35,517 nucleotides of DNA from contig JAJYET010000003.1 of NCBI GenBank assembly GCA_021785655.1, positions 98,937 through 134,453 on the forward strand, written 5' to 3'. The position numbers and the translations under genes were made by a program. Every line of letters starts with the position of its first letter. Position 1 is the stretch's first letter. The stretch is from a bacterium. GTDB lineage: Bacteria > Chloroflexota > Dormibacteria > Aeolococcales > Bog-877. The notes beneath the pieces are model-generated. The model saw nothing but the letters and a program-made list of their open reading frames with translations. It was not told the origin of the DNA and did not search any database. Below are positions 29,019 through 35,517 of this stretch, piece after piece.

Positions 29019-30680
29019 CTAGCCGCTCTGGCGCAGCCGCTCCCGGAGCTCCGTACGCCGGATCTTGCCGCTCACGGTCTTGGGCAGCTCCGAGACGAAG
29101 TGGATCTCGCGGGGGTACTTGTAGGGTGCGGTGACCCGTCGCACGTGCTCCTGGAGCTCCCGGGCGAGCTCGTCCGAGCCCTGATGTCCGGGGGCCAGAA
29201 TCACGAAGGCGGTGACGATCTCGGTGCGCATCGGATCAGGCTTGCCGACCACGGCCGCCTCGGCCACTGCAGGGTGCTCGACGAGGGCCGACTCGACCTC
29301 GAAGGGGCCGATCCGGTAGGCGGAGGAGGTGATGACGTCGTCGGCCCGGCTCTCGAACCAGAGATAGCCGTCCTCGTCCCTGCGGCCCCGGTCACCGGTC
29401 AGGTACCAGTCCCCCCGGAAGGAGGCGGCCGTGGCCTCGGGATCGCGGTAGTACCCGGCGAACAGCCCCAGCGGGCGACGCGGGGCAGCCCGGACCGCTA
29501 TGTTTCCCTCCTCCCCCACTCCGAGCACTTCGCCGAAGTCATCGACCACGTCCACCTGGTACCCCGGAACTGGCTTCCCCATCGAGCCAGGCCGGAGAGG
29601 GAGGCAGCGGAAGTTGGCCACCACGTTCACCGTCTCGGTCTGGCCGTACCCGTCGTATATGGGCAGGCCCACCCCCTCCCGCCACTGGCGGATGACCTCC
29701 GGATTCAGGGGCTCCCCGGCTGCCACGCAGTGGCGCAGCCGGGAGAGGTCAGGACGGGCGAGGTCGGTGAGCACCAGCGAGCGGTAGATGGTTGGCGGGG
29801 CGCAGAAGGTGGTGATACCGTAGCGCGCGATCACGTCCAGGAGCAGGTCCGGGTCCGGCTTGCCCATGTTCATCTGGACCACCGCCGCGCCCTCAGCCCA
29901 CTGCCCGAACAGCTTGCCCCAGGCCGCCTTGGCCCACCCGGTGTCGGAGATCGTCCAGTGGAGGTCACCCGGACGCAGGTCCTGCCAGTAGCGAGCCGTG
30001 GAGCGGTGGCCCAGCCCGTAGCTGGCCTGGGTGTGCAGCACCATCTTGGGGTGGGCCACGGTCCCCGAGGTGAAGTAGAGGAGCATCGGGTCTGAGGCCG
30101 CCGTGGGATCTGCCGGGGTGGGGCCGTCCGCCGCCCGCTCCATCAGCGACCCGAGCGACGCCCAGCCATCTCCTGCAGGCCAGCCCACCGCGATCCGGAC
30201 CTTGAGCGATGGCATCAGGTCGGCCACCTCGTCGAGTTTGGGAGCCTGCTGGCTGTCGCAGATCGCCGCCACCGCCTCGGCGCGGCTGACCCGGTAGGCG
30301 ATGTCCCGGGCGGTGAGCTGCACCGTGGCCGGCATCGGCACCGCGCCCACCCGGATCGCCCCCAGGACTGCGAAGTACCACTCGGGGATTCGGGGCAGGA
30401 GCACGAACACCCTATCCCCATGGCCCACCCCCAGCGCCCTCAGGGCATGGGCCACCCTGCGACTGGCCCACGCCAGGTCCGCGAAGGAGTGCTCGCCTAC
30501 CACCTCACCGGCCGGCCCCAGGGAAAGGAGCGCCAGCTCTTCGGGTCGAGCGGCGGCTCGGGCCTCCAGGATGTCCAGCACGTAGTTGAAGCGCTCCGGC
30601 ACCAGGGGGGGTGGAGCCGCCACCTCCGCCTCGTAGTCGACAAGGTTGGGCGGGCTCTCCCGGTCTGGTCGCTGACTCAC
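29019..30680 (-). CDS. Acyl-CoA synthetase, AMP-binding (MACS type)
   Basis: 553 residues of the adenylate-forming family. The P-loop-like A3 motif is LLYFTSGTVAHPKMV, where Ala-His replaces the more usual Gly/Pro-rich end. Other motifs: WTISDTGWAKAAWG, YGQTE (A5), YLTGDRGRRDEDGYLWFESRADDVI (A7-A8, in parts), and the catalytic Lys539 in TVSGKIRR. The SDTGW and AYRIGPFEVES motifs point to medium-chain/benzoate-type acyl-CoA synthetases. It activates a carboxylic acid to acyl-AMP and then acyl-CoA; the chain length is unknown. The frame is open to 30695, but the GTG at 30680 has GGGAGG at 7 nt spacing and is the better start. It has its own promoter. Confidence 0.92.
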   Translation of the reverse strand: MSQRPDRESPPNLVDYEAEVAAPPPLVPERFNYVLDILEARAAARPEELALLSLGPAGEVVGEHSFADLAWASRRVAHALRALGVGHGDRVFVLLPRIPEWYFAVLGAIRVGAVPMPATVQLTARDIAYRVSRAEAVAAICDSQQAPKLDEVADLMPSLKVRIAVGWPAGDGWASLGSLMERAADGPTPADPTAASDPMLLYFTSGTVAHPKMVLHTQASYGLGHRSTARYWQDLRPGDLHWTISDTGWAKAAWGKLFGQWAEGAAVVQMNMGKPDPDLLLDVIARYGITTFCAPPTIYRSLVLTDLARPDLSRLRHCVAAGEPLNPEVIRQWREGVGLPIYDGYGQTETVNVVANFRCLPLRPGSMGKPVPGYQVDVVDDFGEVLGVGEEGNIAVRAAPRRPLGLFAGYYRDPEATAASFRGDWYLTGDRGRRDEDGYLWFESRADDVITSSAYRIGPFEVESALVEHPAVAEAAVVGKPDPMRTEIVTAFVILAPGHQGSDELARELQEHVRRVTAPYKYPREIHFVSELPKTVSGKIRRTELRERLRQSG

Positions 30681-30713
30681 CCTGGCACCTCCCATCCCAC
30701 GGACGTTGGGCCG

Positions 30714-30742
30714 AGCTTAGGCGGGAAGGGACCCGAAGTCAA
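30714..30742 (-). promoter_or_regulatory. Sigma70-type promoter of acyl-CoA synthetase gene
   Basis: On the minus strand TTGACT (30737-30742), a 17-bp spacer, and TAAGCT (30714-30719). Transcription would start near 30707, giving a leader of about 27 nt that holds the ribosome site. The promoter sits just past the tsaD stop. Confidence 0.7.
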
Positions 30743-30749
30743 TCGGAGA

Positions 30750-31748
30750 TCAGGCTGCGTACGCGCGAAGTCCCGGCTCGGCGTCCAACGGCTCGCGGTC
30801 GAAGCCCCGCAGGCTGGAGCGGACCAGACCGGCGGCCCCGATCATGGCGGCGTTGTCGGTGCACAGGGGGGCGGCCGGGATCACCACCCTGGCCACCTTG
30901 GCGAAGCGCTCGCGGACCGTTTCCCGGAGAAGGCCGTTGCTGGCGACTCCGCCTGCCACCACCACCTGGGAGACACCGGCGCTTTCGGCCGCCGCTTCCA
31001 ACTGGGCGACCAGCGTCTCCACCACGGCCAGACGGAAACCGGCTGCCACGTCCGCCACCACTTCAGGATCCGTGGGGTCCAGACCGCGAAGGAGGTAGAG
31101 GACCGCTGTTTTCAGCCCGCTGAAGGAGAAGTTGAAGTCAGGCAACAGGGGCCGCGGCAGGCGGTACCTGCCGGGGTTGCCGGAGCCCGCGGCGCGGTCG
31201 ATCTCGGGGCCACCGGGGTAGGCCAGCCCCAGCATCCGCGCCACCTTGTCGAAGGCCTCTCCGGCAGCGTCGTCGCGGGTCGCACCCATCAGGGCCACGT
31301 CATCGTGAGCCCGGTAGTGGATGAGGTCGGTGTGCCCTCCACTGACCACCAGGGCCACGAAGGGAGGCTCCAGGTCGGGCTCGGCGAGCTTGGCCGCCAG
31401 CACGTGCCCGGTCATGTGGTTCACCCCCACCAGAGGGAGCCCGGTGGCCAGGGCCAGCCCCTGGGCGTAACTCACCCCCACGGCCAGGCAGCCGACCAGC
31501 CCCGGCCCCCGGGTGACCGCTATCCCGTCCACCCCCCGGAGACCCCCGGTCACCGGCTCCAGAGCCTCGGCGACCACCCCCCCGAGCCGCTCCAAATGCA
31601 TCCGGGCCGCCAGCTCCGGAACCACCCCGCCGTACCGGGCATGGGCCTGAGCCTGCGACGCCACCACGGACGACCGGACGGTCCAGCCCGACTCGACGAC
31701 GGCCGCGGCTGTCTCGTCGCAGGAGGTCTCGATCGCCAGCAGTTTCAC
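30750..31748 (-). CDS. tsaD: tRNA t6A threonylcarbamoyltransferase TsaD
   Basis: 332 residues of the Kae1/Qri7/TsaD family. The N-terminus LLAIETSCDETAAAVV, the metal-binding pair His111 and His115 in NHMTGH, VSGGHTDL, the FNFSFSGLKTAV segment, VAGGVASNGLL and the metal Asp in LCTDNAAMIG are all present. It transfers the threonylcarbamoyl group to A37 of ANN-decoding tRNAs, working with TsaB and TsaE. The GTG at 31748 overlaps the rimI stop as GTGA and gives the usual N-terminus. The frame is open upstream to 31859, but that is rimI sequence. It is the last gene of the thi-tsa run. Confidence 0.96.
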   Translation of the reverse strand: MKLLAIETSCDETAAAVVESGWTVRSSVVASQAQAHARYGGVVPELAARMHLERLGGVVAEALEPVTGGLRGVDGIAVTRGPGLVGCLAVGVSYAQGLALATGLPLVGVNHMTGHVLAAKLAEPDLEPPFVALVVSGGHTDLIHYRAHDDVALMGATRDDAAGEAFDKVARMLGLAYPGGPEIDRAAGSGNPGRYRLPRPLLPDFNFSFSGLKTAVLYLLRGLDPTDPEVVADVAAGFRLAVVETLVAQLEAAAESAGVSQVVVAGGVASNGLLRETVRERFAKVARVVIPAAPLCTDNAAMIGAAGLVRSSLRGFDREPLDAEPGLRAYAA

Positions 31749-32302
31749 CGGCCGGGCCACCCCGGATCCGGGAGCGGGCCGAGCCCCTCGGCCTCCAGAG
31801 CCCCCGCCACCTGGAGGAAGTGCGCCTTGAACCGAGGAGCATGGATGAGGTCGGACCACATGACGAGGGCGTCCTCTCCGTTATCGGTGTAATATCCCCG
31901 CCGCCGGCCGAGGATCCTGAACCCGAAGCTGTCGTAGAGGTGAATGGCCACCTCGTTGCTGGGGCGCACCTCCAGGCTGATGAAGTTGGCGCCCAGATGA
32001 TAGGCGCGGTTCACCAGTGCGCAGAACATCGTCCGCCCCACCCCCTGCCCCTGCTCCGAGCGGCGAACCCCGATGGTGGTCACGTGGGCCTCTTCACCCA
32101 CCACCCAGAGGCCCCCGTAGGCGGCGATCTGGTCCTCCCTCCAGAGGCACTGATAGTGGGCCGAGCGGTTGCCGGTCAGCTCCCGGTGGTAGGCGTTCCC
32201 GGGCCAGGGGGACGGAAAGACGTCGATCTCAATCGCCCGGACCTCGGGGATGTCCTGGACCTGCATCGGGGCCAGCCGCAGGCGCTGGGAAATCAGGATC
32301 AC
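31745..32302 (-). CDS. rimI: RimI-like ribosomal protein N-acetyltransferase (GNAT)
   Basis: 185 residues. Acetyl-CoA binding motif A is visible as VTTIGVRRSEQGQGVGRTM (Q-x-x-G-x-G type), followed by the SLEVRPSNEVAIHLYDSFGF segment typical of RimI. VFPSPWPGNAYHREL corresponds to the substrate-side loop. RimI acetylates the N-terminus of ribosomal protein S18 in E. coli; bacterial RimI proteins often lie beside tsaB/tsaD, as here. About 40 C-terminal residues extend beyond the fold. The GTG at 32302 overlaps the tsaB stop by 4 nt; an internal ATG (MQVQDIPE) is a fallback start. Confidence 0.9.
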   Translation of the reverse strand: MILISQRLRLAPMQVQDIPEVRAIEIDVFPSPWPGNAYHRELTGNRSAHYQCLWREDQIAAYGGLWVVGEEAHVTTIGVRRSEQGQGVGRTMFCALVNRAYHLGANFISLEVRPSNEVAIHLYDSFGFRILGRRRGYYTDNGEDALVMWSDLIHAPRFKAHFLQVAGALEAEGLGPLPDPGWPGR

Positions 32303-32925
32303 CGCTGGGCTCCCACTCGGACCGCGTAATCGGCGCTGACCTGATCGTACGGCACCCCGGGTCCGGCTGCGGTGGTGGCCAGGCGCGCGAGCGCCTGGTC
32401 CAACCCGCGGGCCCGGACCAGTCCCCGCCGGCTGAGGCCGCCCGGCGCGATCCCTTCCGGGTCGATGAGCCCAGGGGCCCCCAACCAGGATGGGGGGAGG
32501 TCCTGGCCTGCGCCCAGCAGCTGGCTGGGGCCGACCGCCGTCCAGCCCGCGTCCGACGCCGAGAACAGCTGACCCAAAAGCCCGCCCCTTCCAGCGCTCC
32601 GAAGGACCAGGGCCTGGCCGCCCGCTGGGTCCACCGTCTCCGCCACCACCCGCAGGCTGCCCACCAGGTGGATCGGTACCCCCCGGCCCTGGCAGAACCC
32701 GAGACCCCACGCTAGCCCCGACCGGACTCCGAGGTACGACCCGGGGCCGCGGGCCACCAGCACCGAGGACACCGGGGCAGGGACCGCCTCCAGGAGATCT
32801 CGCAGGGACTCTTGGACCGATCCGGCCCCCCCGGTCACGCTCCGCGACTCCAGCACCGCACCCCCTTCTGAGAGGAGGACCAGCCCTGCGCCACGGACCG
32901 AGGTGTCCAACACCAGCTCAGCCAC
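32299..32925 (-). CDS. tsaB: t6A biosynthesis protein TsaB
   Basis: 208 residues. ELVLDTSVRGAGLVLL at the N-terminus and LVARGPGSYLGVRSGLAWGLGF are the conserved TsaB patterns (an inactive ASKHA-fold paralogue of TsaD). It forms the dimer with TsaD that is needed for t6A formation. The second half is divergent, as is common. The GTG at 32925 lies inside the end of tsaE (8-nt overlap), and the stop overlaps rimI by 4 nt. Confidence 0.92.
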   Translation of the reverse strand: MAELVLDTSVRGAGLVLLSEGGAVLESRSVTGGAGSVQESLRDLLEAVPAPVSSVLVARGPGSYLGVRSGLAWGLGFCQGRGVPIHLVGSLRVVAETVDPAGGQALVLRSAGRGGLLGQLFSASDAGWTAVGPSQLLGAGQDLPPSWLGAPGLIDPEGIAPGGLSRRGLVRARGLDQALARLATTAAGPGVPYDQVSADYAVRVGAQR

Positions 32926-33361
32926 GACCGAACTCCAGGGCCAGCTCCGGCGGCAGCCGCAGTCGGATGCGCCGGCGCTGCTCCCCCGTGATCGTGATCT
33001 CCACCTCGCCGGTGTACCAGCCCGGACTCGCCCGCTCGCCCCACTCCACCACCGCCGCCCCCTCCTCCAGGTGCTCGTCCAGTCCGAGGGAGCTGAGGTC
33101 GACACCGTCCGGCAGGCGGTACAGATCCAGGTGGTGGAGGGTCACCCTGCCCGGGTGGATGGAGTGGAGAAGGAAGGTGGGACTGCGGACGTCCTGGTCT
33201 CCTCCGGCCCCGGCCACGATGCCCTGGACCAGGGTCGTCTTACCCGCCCCCAGCGGCCCCTCCAGCGCCAGGCAATCCCCAGGACGCAGGCAGTTACCCA
33301 ACCGGGCTCCCACCGCTCTGGTCTCCTCGGGACCGTCGGAGATGAGCTGGATCTCTTCCAT
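32918..33361 (-). CDS. tsaE: t6A biosynthesis ATPase TsaE
   Basis: 147 residues. Walker A EGPLGAGKTT (Lys41), VRSPTF, HHLDLYRL and VVEWGER are the TsaE signatures. It hydrolyses ATP to reset the TsaB-TsaD complex between catalytic rounds. The ATG is 8 nt after the thiL stop, with AGGGCC upstream as a weak ribosome site, and the gene overlaps tsaB by 8 nt. Confidence 0.96.
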   Translation of the reverse strand: MEEIQLISDGPEETRAVGARLGNCLRPGDCLALEGPLGAGKTTLVQGIVAGAGGDQDVRSPTFLLHSIHPGRVTLHHLDLYRLPDGVDLSSLGLDEHLEEGAAVVEWGERASPGWYTGEVEITITGEQRRRIRLRLPPELALEFGRG

Positions 33362-33369
33362 GGGTGGCC

Positions 33370-34398
33370 CTAGAAGTGCCGGAAGCCCTGGGCCGGGAGC
33401 GCCACATCGGGCCCCTCGGGGCGCTCCAGGAGGCGGACCCCCTCCCCCTCACGCACCCTTCCGACAACGGAGATGCCGGTCCCTTTCGAGGCTGAACTGA
33501 GCTGGCGCGCCACCGGCTCGGGGAGGCAGACCAGCAGCTCGTAATCCTCGCCTCCTCCCGCGCCCAGCTGAAGCGATCCCCCGGGGAAGAAGTGCTCCAG
33601 CCGGTGCTCCAGGGGCAGGTGGTCGGCCCAGAGCTCCAATCGGCAGGAGCTGGCCGCAGCCAGGCGGGCGGCGTCGAGCAGGAGCCCGTCACTGAGATCG
33701 GTCATGGCGTGGGCGCCGGCGGCCCGCAGCCGCCGGCCCTCGGCGAGACGGGGGACAGGAGCCACCAGCCGCCGGCGCCATGCCTCGGGCGGAACCGCCC
33801 CACGCTCCAGGAGCCGGAGGGCGGCCGAGGCTCCGCCCAGGCGCCCGGTCACCGCCACCGCGTCGCCCGGCACGGCACCCCCCAGGCGCACCGCCTGACC
33901 CGCGGGCCCAGATCCCACGACGGTGACCGCGATCGCCAGCGGGCCGTCCGTGGAGCTGACGTCCCCCCCCGCCAGCAGGGCCCCATCCCGGCGGGCACCC
34001 TCCACCATCCCTTCCTGGATGTCCAGAACCGTCCCCTCGAAGGTGTCGGGAGAACAGATGAGGCAGGCCACCCCGAACTCCACCCCAAACCCCATCGCTG
34101 CCAGATCCGAGGCGGCCGCACCCCAGGCCTTGAGCCCCACCTCCCAGGGTGTCTGGAAGGAGCGGAGAAAGTCAACCCTCTCCACCAGCGAGTCCGTGGT
34201 GATGGCCAGCGCCCGTCCATCCAGCTCCCAGACCGCGGCGTCGTCGCCGGGCCCGATCGCCAGCCGCCCATCTCCGGCGGCCAGACCCATCAGCTCGGCC
34301 AGGAGGCCCGTCTCGCCCAGCCCGCTGAGCCGGCGGCCCCCCGGTGGGGACCAGCCCCACCGACCTGTTCCAGGGTGGGACCGCCGCGGGTCAGGCAA
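33370..34398 (-). CDS. thiL: Thiamine-monophosphate kinase
   Basis: 342 residues of the PurM/ThiL fold. GETGLLAEL, the metal/phosphate residues in IGPGDDAAVWEL, TTDSLVERVDF, AAASDLAAMG, GGDVSSTDGPLAI, TDLSDGLLLDA and GGGEDYELL are all characteristic. It phosphorylates thiamine monophosphate to the active diphosphate using ATP. The only available in-frame start is TTG at 34398, overlapping the thiG stop by 8 nt; this gives a Pro/Gly/Arg-rich extension of about 25 residues before the normal N-terminus. The overlap suggests coupled translation with thiG. The thiL-tsaE neighbourhood is common in bacteria. Confidence 0.94.
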   Translation of the reverse strand: MPDPRRSHPGTGRWGWSPPGGRRLSGLGETGLLAELMGLAAGDGRLAIGPGDDAAVWELDGRALAITTDSLVERVDFLRSFQTPWEVGLKAWGAAASDLAAMGFGVEFGVACLICSPDTFEGTVLDIQEGMVEGARRDGALLAGGDVSSTDGPLAIAVTVVGSGPAGQAVRLGGAVPGDAVAVTGRLGGASAALRLLERGAVPPEAWRRRLVAPVPRLAEGRRLRAAGAHAMTDLSDGLLLDAARLAAASSCRLELWADHLPLEHRLEHFFPGGSLQLGAGGGEDYELLVCLPEPVARQLSSASKGTGISVVGRVREGEGVRLLERPEGPDVALPAQGFRHF

Positions 34399-35182
34399 CC
34401 GGCAGTCCAGCCGTGGGAGAACTCGCCCCGTAACCCTGGTGGGCCTGACCCGCCTCTCCCGCCAGGCCGGCTCCGCGGGCCAAGCGCCCGACCTCCACGG
34501 CAGCCGCGAAGGCCCTCGCCATCTCCACCGGATTCCGGGCCCGAGCGATCCCGGTGTTGACCAGTACTCCGGCCGCGCCCCACTCCATCACCCGGAGTGC
34601 GTCGGAGGGAGAGCCAAGGCCAGCGTCCACGATCACCGGCACCGGGCACTCCTGGATGATGAGGCGGATGTTGTGGGGGTTCAGAACACCGAGGGTGGAG
34701 CCGATGGGCGCCGCCCCGGGCATCACCGCGGCCGCCCCCGCCTCGGCCAGGCGCAGCGCCAACGCCACGTCATCACTGGTGTACGGGAGAACCGTGTAGC
34801 CCTCGGCCACTAGCCTTCTGGTGGCCTCGAAGGTGGCCAGTGGGTCAGGCAACAGGGTCGCCGCGTGGCCCACCACCTCCACCTTGATGAAGTCCGAGAG
34901 TCCTGCCGCTCGGGCCAGGTGGGCGAGCCGGATCGCCTCTTCGGCCGAACTGGCGCCTGCGGTGTTGGGCAGGAGGTGGTATCGGGAAAGGTCCAGCCCT
35001 CCCAGCTCCGACCTCCGATCTCCGTCGAGGTGGAGGCGGCGGACGGCAAGGGTGATCATCTCCGCCCCGGAGGCGGCGATCGACTGGGCCAACACCTCCG
35101 CCGACGGGAACTTCCCGGTCCCGTGGATGAGCCGCGAGCGCAGGGCCGCCGACCCCAGGTGCAGCCTGTCGTCTTCGTCCAC
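34391..35182 (-). CDS. thiG: Thiazole synthase
   Basis: 263 residues with a TIM-barrel pattern. SRLIHGTGKF at the N-terminus, EMITLAVRR, LLPNTAGASSAEEAIRLAHL and Lys110 in SDFIKVEVV (the imine-forming lysine) are present. PYTSDDVALALRLAEAGAAAVMPG, NPHNI, VPVIVDAGLGSPSDA and GVLVNTGIARA (phosphate binding) complete the set. It builds the thiazole phosphate of thiamine from DXP, dehydroglycine and sulfur from ThiS-thiocarboxylate. The GTG at 35182 has GGAGGAGG 5 nt upstream and lies one base after the thiS stop; the frame open to 35224 is thiS sequence. The final 25 residues are unusual and overlap thiL by 8 nt. Confidence 0.96.
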   Translation of the reverse strand: MDEDDRLHLGSAALRSRLIHGTGKFPSAEVLAQSIAASGAEMITLAVRRLHLDGDRRSELGGLDLSRYHLLPNTAGASSAEEAIRLAHLARAAGLSDFIKVEVVGHAATLLPDPLATFEATRRLVAEGYTVLPYTSDDVALALRLAEAGAAAVMPGAAPIGSTLGVLNPHNIRLIIQECPVPVIVDAGLGSPSDALRVMEWGAAGVLVNTGIARARNPVEMARAFAAAVEVGRLARGAGLAGEAGQAHQGYGASSPTAGLPVA

Positions 35183-35183
35183 C

Positions 35184-35517
35184 TCAGCCTCCTCCCACGA
35201 AGTGCACCACCTCGACGACCGCACCCTCGGGAACCACCGCGGTCGTCAGGCGCTCCCGTGGGACGATCTCCCCCCCGACTTCCACCGCGACGCCGGACGG
35301 ATCCACCCCGAGGCGGGCCAGGAGCCCCAGTACGGTTTCCCCCGGTGGAGACTTGCGCGGCTCCCCGTTCAGCCTGATCCAGCGCCAGGGCGTGGCGCCC
35401 GCGGCCTCCTGACGCAGCCTCATGGCGGCCAGGCGGGGGTCGGGAGCGCCGCAGACGGCCCGCACCACCGCGACCATGTCGGCGCCGGCCTCGATCGCCG
35501 AGGCGCCCTCGTCGAGC
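35184..35517 (-). CDS. ThiE-ThiS fusion (5' end outside window)
   Basis: The visible 110 residues join two proteins without a stop. The first about 40 (ASAIEAGADMVAVVRAVCGAPDPRLAA, in parts SAIEAGADMVAVV and RAVCGAPDPRLAA) match the C-terminal phosphate-binding end of thiamine-phosphate synthase (ThiE). Then WIRLNGEPRKSPPGETVLGLL (in parts IRLNGEPRK and PGETVLGLLARLG), VAVEVGGEIVPRE and a terminal GGG match ThiS, the ubiquitin-like sulfur carrier. No plausible start codon precedes ThiS except an ATG at 35423 inside the ThiE end, without a ribosome site. AGGAGG at 35405-35410 has no start codon at the right distance. The free ThiS tail ending in Gly-Gly is preserved, so it can still be thiocarboxylated. 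It heads the visible operon. Confidence 0.8.
   Translation of the reverse strand, partial: LDEGASAIEAGADMVAVVRAVCGAPDPRLAAMRLRQEAAGATPWRWIRLNGEPRKSPPGETVLGLLARLGVDPSGVAVEVGGEIVPRERLTTAVVPEGAVVEVVHFVGGG

Noticed and set aside
30420-31892. Plus-strand 490-codon frame opposite the acyl-CoA synthetase start and tsaD
   Set aside because: Antisense to tsaD, whose motifs are complete; it also crosses a promoter and intergenic gap.
35405-35410. AGGAGG inside the ThiE-ThiS junction as a ribosome site for a separate ThiS
   Set aside because: No ATG, GTG or TTG in the ThiS frame lies at usable distance downstream.

Overview
The window is G+C-rich (roughly two thirds or more by eye) chromosomal DNA from a bacterium. 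The gene set points to a Gram-positive-type (Terrabacteria) lineage such as Chloroflexota/Dormibacterota or a deep actinobacterial relative: a GerMN lipoprotein, a YGGT protein, a CtpE-like Ca/Mg-type ATPase, a GatCAB amidotransferase, an HrcA/CIRCE-controlled groESL operon and apparent leaderless starts. The phylum cannot be fixed from sequence reading alone.

Left third (1-10.8 kb): an accessory, loosely packed region. It holds a 3'-truncated GerMN-type lipoprotein (-), a DUF4389 membrane protein (+), then a compact + cluster: a small PLDc_N membrane protein, a CtpE-like P-type ATPase, and a P1B-type metal ATPase with a C-terminal hemerythrin domain, whose start lies inside the end of the preceding gene. 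About 2.5 kb of mostly non-coding sequence follows, with one unrecognised membrane protein (-) and a possible 30-residue membrane peptide (-). Next is a YGGT protein (+) that looks leaderless.

Middle (10.2-26.8 kb): two long minus-strand operons separated by one plus-strand gene. The first is gatC-gatA-gatB-RNA m5U methyltransferase-dnaE-membrane protein; most junctions up to dnaE overlap by 4-8 nt, and it starts at a perfect -10 box that places transcription start on the gatC start codon. The same A/T core may serve the divergent gene of unknown function at 19023. The second is groES-groEL-nitrilase-pcrA-ligA, driven by a sigma70-like promoter that overlaps a perfect CIRCE operator. This would put a DNA repair helicase and the replicative ligase in reach of heat-shock readthrough.

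Right part (26.9-35.5 kb): a Pho84-like phosphate transporter with a two-unit Pho-box-like direct repeat upstream, a decayed C-terminal fragment of an acyl-CoA synthetase, an intact MACS-type acyl-CoA synthetase with its own promoter, and a minus-strand operon thiE-thiS (in-frame fusion, cut by the window end)-thiG-thiL-tsaE-tsaB-rimI-tsaD. This operon joins thiamine phosphate synthesis with the tRNA t6A modification machinery.

No tRNA, rRNA, CRISPR array or intact insertion sequence was found. No wholly new multi-gene system is evident. The most unusual items are the possible shared -10 element at gatC, the ThiE-ThiS fusion, the Pho-box repeat, the acyl-CoA synthetase relic, and the heat-shock operon that runs into pcrA-ligA.
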